Shown piece by piece: positions 60,078-64,000 of a stretch of DNA of 64,000 nucleotides. The DNA comes from JAAZKA01 sp034926225 (GTDB taxonomy: Bacteria; Bacillota; Clostridia; Oscillospirales; QAMX01): NCBI GenBank assembly GCA_034926225.1, contig JAYFRF010000005.1:62001-126000 (forward strand). Reading direction: 5' to 3'. The notes under the pieces are model-generated. The model was not told the DNA's origin. It searched no databases and worked only from the letters and a program-made list of their open reading frames with translations. Every line of letters starts with the position of its first letter. Within the stretch, counting starts at the first letter, position 1. The position numbers and the translations under genes are program-made.

Positions 60078-60650
60078 TTATTCTCCCACATAGACGTTGC
60101 CGACGTCTGCGCCCATATCGCAGGTGTACAGAAATTCCACCACGTCCCCGGGCTTCACTATATATTCCGAGCAGCCGTAGCTCAAAAATTCCCCGTTAAC
60201 GCGGTAAGTCCAGCCGGACAGCTCGCCGCAGTCCAGTTCGTAAAGATTCCCGATGCCCTCGATATAGGTCGTACCGTACGCGGGGGTAGTTTCGTATTCG
60301 AAGTGAATCTTCGCGGCCTTCAGCTCGCGCGTCAGCACATCCAGCGCGCTTTCGCCTTCCGTAAAATCAGCGGCGGGGTTTTCATAGAGCAGTCCGTCCG
60401 CCGGCACAAGCTCTGCCTTGTCCGAGTCGAGCTTGTCCATATTATCGAGAATCGTGTCGCAGCGCACGGAGACCGAGCAGGCCGGTACGGTGGCGGTAGT
60501 GGTGGCAGTGGCGGAGGTAACCGTGGTCGCGAAAGATGTGCCATTAGAGGCAGTGGTTTCGGGTGTGACGGAAGGGGCCACGGTACAGGCCATGAGCCCG
60601 ATACAGAGGAGGATACACAGCAGAAGGGAAAATTTACGGGTGAAACGCAT
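60078..60650 (-). CDS. DUF4430 domain lipoprotein
   Basis: A 190-residue lipoprotein with signal peptide and lipobox LMAC (cysteine at residue 22). A Thr-rich spacer (about 25-58) is followed by a DUF4430 domain (about 60-188, ending with GDVVEFLYTC), similar to the C-terminal domain of transcobalamin. It begins 2 bases after the ECF fusion gene and is the last gene of that operon. It may hold the substrate near the transporter; ECF transporters normally need no binding protein, so this is inference. Cobalamin or a related cofactor is a possible ligand. Confidence 0.78.
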   Translation of the reverse strand: MRFTRKFSLLLCILLCIGLMACTVAPSVTPETTASNGTSFATTVTSATATTTATVPACSVSVRCDTILDNMDKLDSDKAELVPADGLLYENPAADFTEGESALDVLTRELKAAKIHFEYETTPAYGTTYIEGIGNLYELDCGELSGWTYRVNGEFLSYGCSEYIVKPGDVVEFLYTCDMGADVGNVYVGE

Positions 60651-60652
60651 GA

Positions 60653-63142
60653 TCAGGACTCCTTTCGGGATACAGACAGGGGAATCAGACCGTATTTGAT
60701 CCGAATCCGTTCGAGTTTTTCAAGAAACGGCTGGGAAAAGAACCATAGAAAGCACGCCGTCGCACCGGCATGGACGAGATCGACGGGAAGCCCCGCAAGG
60801 TACGCCGCGCCGAACATGGCGAGCGTCGGATGGGACTGGTACATCAGCACCGAAGCGGGATTCATGACACCGCCGTAGAGAATGAGCGCGGAGAGGACGC
60901 CATAAACGGTCAGCGGCAGGCGCTTTTCGGAGAGCAGTCCGCGTTCGCGCAGCAATCCCGAGAGCAGCCCGGCGATCCCGTAGGCGAACATCTGCCACGG
61001 CGTCCACGGGCCCTGTCCGAAAAAGAAATTCGACACGAAAGCCGTTGTCGCGCCGACGAGGAAGCCCGATTCTCCGCCGAGCGCGATGCCGGCGAGGATG
61101 ACGATGGCGAGGACGGGTTTAAACGACGGCAGCATGAAGAACGCCGCCCGCCCCGCGACGCCGATTGCCGAGAGTGCTGCAAGCAGTACAAGCTCCCGCG
61201 CCTGGGGCTTTCGGCGCTCAAACAGGACATAAAAGGGTAAAATCGACTCGGCGAGCAGCAGAATCGATACGATATAGTAACGCCGATCGCCAAACAGGTA
61301 GATCCCGGCAAGAAGCGTTGTGAGCATAACGGCGAACGCCGCGGCAAGCGTGATGCCTGAGCGTACGGAGAACGCTCGCTTCCGCGGCAGGGTGGAAGAC
61401 GCGCCGCTCGGTACCGTATCCGCTGCGGAGGACGGGCGGGTAGGCTCATCGGGCATCTGGGGCAGCGGCGGCGGCGTTCCGCCGCAGGCGAGGATAAGAT
61501 CGTCAGGTGTGACAGCATCGGGGATGAGACCGCGCGCCATGCGGTTTGACGAGGTCGTATAGAATGACAGCCCCGCAAAAAACGCGCGCGGACGGTCTTC
61601 GGCCACGATGCAGCCGTCGAACAGCAGCCCGCATCGGTCGGCGTAGGCGGCGCAGAACTCCACGTCGTGGGAGATCATGACGAGCGTCACCCCAGTGTCT
61701 GCGAGGCGGCGGAGGATGGACGCCAGAATCCGCTTGAATTCCGCGTCCAGCCCCTTTGTCGGCTCATCGAGCAGCAGCACGCGCGGACGTTTAAGAAGCA
61801 CCTTTGCCAGCGCCGCACGCTGCTGTTCGCCGCCGGAGAGATCGTACGGATGCCGCGAAGCAAACGCCGTGATCCGGCACAGGAGCAGCACTTCGTCCAC
61901 TCGGGCTTTTTTTTGCGCTTGCGGCAGCTTTTGCTCGTCGAGCATCGCGTATAAATCCTCCCGAACCGTCTTTCCGACGAAAAGTGACTGCGGATTTTGC
62001 GGCAGCAGCGCAAGACCGTCCTCCCCGAGGGACCGAAGCGCGGCGGGGTCACGACCGAGGATCTTCACAAGCCCGCGATAGGGCCGGCGTATGCCGGCGG
62101 CGACGGAGAGCGCCGTCGATTTCCCCGCGCCATTGCCGCCGAGGATGGCGTACAGCTCGCCGGGGTATGCGCGAAGGCTTAAATCCCTCAGCACATCGGG
62201 GGCGGTTTTTTCGTAACGGAACCAAAGTCCGGAAAGCTCGACACTAGGAGTGTCGGAGAGGCGCAAAGAGGGACGCGCGGCTGGTATCGGAAGCGCTGGA
62301 TGGGACGACAGGCGCGAGGCAAGCCATGCGCGGCCTTCGCTGACGGTGACCGGACTTTCCCGGTCAGCCGCGTCGTGCGGCACCGCCGCCCAGACGCGCA
62401 TGGCACTCGGCATGGCGGTGAACATGGCGTGGTTTCGGGCAGTAAGATACGTGCCGACAGCGCTAGGCTTGTCCGCGCAAAGCAGACGGCCGCCTTCCAT
62501 AACGGCGACACGGTCGGAAAAGGGAAAGACCTCCTCCAAGCGGTGCTCGGTGATGAGGACGGCGATGCCCAGCTCCCGGTTCAGGCGGGCGACGGTGGAG
62601 AGGAAGTCCGACGCGGCGATGGGGTCTAGCTGGCTGGTCGGCTCGTCGAGCAGCAGCACGCGCGGCTGCATGGCCATGACGGCGGCGAGATTTAAGAGCT
62701 GCTTTTGACCGCCGGAAAGGGAGGACACGTCGCGGTAGTACCAGTCCTCGATGCCAAAAAAGCTGGCCATTTCCGCGACACGGCGGCGTATCTCGGGCGT
62801 TTTCATGCCGAGACTCTCGAGGCCAAACGCGAGCTCGTGCCAAACCTTGTCCGTGACAAGCTGATTGTCCGGGTTTTGCTGCACAAAGCCGATGGACGCG
62901 GCCTGCGAGCGGGCGTCCAGGGCGGAAAGCGGCCGGGAGTCGAAGAGGATGTCGCCCCGAACCTGCCCGGCAAGCGCCAAGGCGGGCTTGAGACTGCGCA
63001 GCAGCGTCGTTTTGCCGCAGCCGGAGGGACCGCAGAGCGTTATAAACTCCCCGCTGCCGAGCGTGAGGGACAAATCGTCGATCGCGGGCGCGGATTCTCC
63101 GGGGTAACGGAAGGTTAAATGCCGGATCTCGAAGCACGCCAT
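60653..63142 (-). CDS. ECF transporter: fused EcfA-EcfA ATPases and S component
   Basis: An 829-residue fusion. First ATPase (about 1-230): Walker A GPSGCGKT at 38-45, LSGGQKQLLNLA, LLLDEPTSQLDP. Second ATPase (about 305-520): GGNGAGKS, LSGGEQQRAALAK, VLLLDEPTKGLD. A linker is followed by a C-terminal part with about six helices (from about 600, FKPVLAIVILAGIALGGESGF and FFFGQGPWTPWQMFAYGIAGL), an ECF substrate-specificity component. ATG at 63142 follows GGGAGG and overlaps the EcfT gene by 28 bases; the longer frame to 63262 lies inside EcfT. The whole ECF module is thus in two proteins plus a lipoprotein. Substrate unknown, possibly cobalamin-like. Confidence 0.88.
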   Translation of the reverse strand: MACFEIRHLTFRYPGESAPAIDDLSLTLGSGEFITLCGPSGCGKTTLLRSLKPALALAGQVRGDILFDSRPLSALDARSQAASIGFVQQNPDNQLVTDKVWHELAFGLESLGMKTPEIRRRVAEMASFFGIEDWYYRDVSSLSGGQKQLLNLAAVMAMQPRVLLLDEPTSQLDPIAASDFLSTVARLNRELGIAVLITEHRLEEVFPFSDRVAVMEGGRLLCADKPSAVGTYLTARNHAMFTAMPSAMRVWAAVPHDAADRESPVTVSEGRAWLASRLSSHPALPIPAARPSLRLSDTPSVELSGLWFRYEKTAPDVLRDLSLRAYPGELYAILGGNGAGKSTALSVAAGIRRPYRGLVKILGRDPAALRSLGEDGLALLPQNPQSLFVGKTVREDLYAMLDEQKLPQAQKKARVDEVLLLCRITAFASRHPYDLSGGEQQRAALAKVLLKRPRVLLLDEPTKGLDAEFKRILASILRRLADTGVTLVMISHDVEFCAAYADRCGLLFDGCIVAEDRPRAFFAGLSFYTTSSNRMARGLIPDAVTPDDLILACGGTPPPLPQMPDEPTRPSSAADTVPSGASSTLPRKRAFSVRSGITLAAAFAVMLTTLLAGIYLFGDRRYYIVSILLLAESILPFYVLFERRKPQARELVLLAALSAIGVAGRAAFFMLPSFKPVLAIVILAGIALGGESGFLVGATTAFVSNFFFGQGPWTPWQMFAYGIAGLLSGLLRERGLLSEKRLPLTVYGVLSALILYGGVMNPASVLMYQSHPTLAMFGAAYLAGLPVDLVHAGATACFLWFFSQPFLEKLERIRIKYGLIPLSVSRKES

Positions 63143-64000
63143 CTTACGGCCTCCCAAAGTGTCAGTAATAGCGGGGTTGCGCACAAAAGCAGGAAAAGCG
63201 CGAGGATACCGTAAGTGAGAGGGCCGCCGAAGGTATTGCTGACACGGGGGAAGTATTTCCACGAAAGGCCGCCCGATATACTACCGGTGACGATACCGGC
63301 AGACGCGGCGGCAATCCATATGGTCAAGGCAATGTCGCGCCGGCTCATACGGAAAATGGAATACGCCCCGCGCCCGGGCAGTCCATAACCCCGGCTTTTC
63401 ATCGAATCGGCGGTATCGATGGCGTTTTCAAGCGACCAGGTGATCATAGCCGAAAGGATGGCGATGCCGCGTCGGATACGGGAGAATAGGCTGCCGTGCG
63501 ACACATCGCGTCCGAGGGCCGCCTGGGCTTCGGCAAGGCGGGAAAGCTCGGTGCGAAAGCGCGGGACGAAGCGCAGCGTCATGGAGAAAAGCAGCGAGAA
63601 CCCCGGCGCAATCCGTCCAAGCAGATAAACAAGCTTGTCGGAGGTCATCACGACATTGAACGCGGAGAACCAGGAGATCACCGCGCTGAGCATCGCGGCC
63701 GAGGACAGGCCGTAGAGGATGGACTCGAATGTTAAAGGGTTGCCGTCGGGCAGATAGGTGAGTATCGTTGCGCCTTCATGGTTAAACAGCGGGTTGAGCA
63801 CCGCTGTCAGCAGTAAAACGGGCAGCAGATACGCAAGGGAAAACCGCAGGGATTTTCCGCGCGTCAGATACCCCGCATAGCCAATGGCGCAGAGCAAAGA
63901 GACGCCGAGCGCCAGCGGATGCACAAAGATCATCGAAAACGCAAGCACCGCCGTGAAGTAAAGGAAGCTTGTAAAGGGATGGCAGCCCTCGAAGGCGGTA
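63115..64000 (-). CDS. ecfT: ECF transporter transmembrane subunit EcfT, 5' end cut by window edge
   Basis: The frame is open to position 64000. Upstream of the internal GTG at 63948 it continues with residues such as EGCHPFTSFLYFTAVLAFS, the normal EcfT N-terminus, so the start lies beyond the window. About five helices and the cytosolic coupling motifs (RRGIAILSAM, SMKSRGYGLPGRG, the A-R-G-type box) are present. EcfT joins the ATPases to the S component. The gene's last 28 bases overlap the A-A-S fusion. Any riboswitch naming the substrate would be upstream, outside the window. Confidence 0.88.
   Translation of the reverse strand, partial: TAFEGCHPFTSFLYFTAVLAFSMIFVHPLALGVSLLCAIGYAGYLTRGKSLRFSLAYLLPVLLLTAVLNPLFNHEGATILTYLPDGNPLTFESILYGLSSAAMLSAVISWFSAFNVVMTSDKLVYLLGRIAPGFSLLFSMTLRFVPRFRTELSRLAEAQAALGRDVSHGSLFSRIRRGIAILSAMITWSLENAIDTADSMKSRGYGLPGRGAYSIFRMSRRDIALTIWIAAASAGIVTGSISGGLSWKYFPRVSNTFGGPLTYGILALFLLLCATPLLLTLWEAVRWRASRSGI

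Noticed and set aside
1..64000. tRNA and rRNA genes
   Set aside because: Intergenic gaps were scanned by eye for cloverleaf and CCA-end patterns; none was convincing.

Overview
The window is a GC-rich chromosomal segment of a spore-forming Firmicute, most likely a gut-type member of the Clostridia. Support for this: spoIIE and a PdaB-type deacetylase, Gram-positive sigma-A promoters and Shine-Dalgarno sites, an EcfT/EcfA vitamin-type transporter, SLH and VanW surface proteins, and no outer-membrane genes. Gene starts below were moved from the longest ORF to the codon with a proper Shine-Dalgarno site where the two differ.

Layout. 1-1944 (minus): ABC exporter, two permeases plus ATPase. 2105-4930 (plus): Lsa-type ABC-F ribosome protection gene behind a long leader with a possible three-codon uORF and attenuator, then an ANT(6)-like gene. 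4931-6300: two AT-rich cargo genes (Sat-like GNAT, DUF3795) separated by a second copy of the ANT gene's 3' end. 6362-7561 (minus): beta-propeller protein. 7777-16307 (plus): complete shikimate plus Phe/Tyr branch operon (aroF, tyrA, aroB, aroA, aroC, pheA, aroE-aroK fusion, aroQ) behind a Tyr/Phe-rich leader peptide and a terminator. 16409-17185: PdaB-like deacetylase. 17288-18793 (minus): ECF sigma and anti-sigma. 18915-20315 (minus): uxaC. 20405-25123 (minus): GldA/F/G-like ABC system. 25414: GAPDH. 26524-29202 (minus): uncharacterised gene, ribF, truB. 29397-31624 (plus): feoAB. 31634-34264 (minus): P-type cation ATPase behind a yybP-ykoY-like (manganese) riboswitch. 34599-37163 (minus): spoIIE with a wide-spacer promoter. 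37345-38589 (minus): SLH protein. 38776-42986 (plus): MoxR, DUF58, DUF4129-like, YlmH. 43025-43364: eight back-to-back hairpins. 43402-45956 (minus): GH4 and SPFH/zinc-ribbon proteins. 46239-49032 (plus): sugar epimerase, uncharacterised paralogue, Gfo/Idh oxidoreductase. 49178-54032 (minus): GNAT, trmL, DUF975, VanW, Fe-S aldo-keto reductase. 54258-55058: membrane protein. 55055-56947 (minus): glgB. 57062-58279: RlmI-like methyltransferase, followed to 60030 by three AT-rich cargo genes, two of them preceded by another copy of the methyltransferase 3' end. 60078-64000 (minus): ECF transporter (T, A-A-S fusion, DUF4430 lipoprotein).

The most unusual signal is shared by 4931-6300 and 58280-60030. 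At both places small AT-rich genes typical of accessory cassettes sit directly behind a GC-rich host gene, separated by diverged but mostly in-frame copies of that host gene's 3' end. The two unrelated loci share a similar left-end sequence and a palindromic right-end motif, TAATGAKCATTA. No recombinase gene is visible. I read this as a candidate cassette-like insertion system that targets gene 3' ends. Secondary highlights are the aromatic leader-peptide attenuator, the ABC-F uORF attenuator, the manganese-type riboswitch with a clear terminator/antiterminator pair, and the hairpin array at 43 kb.
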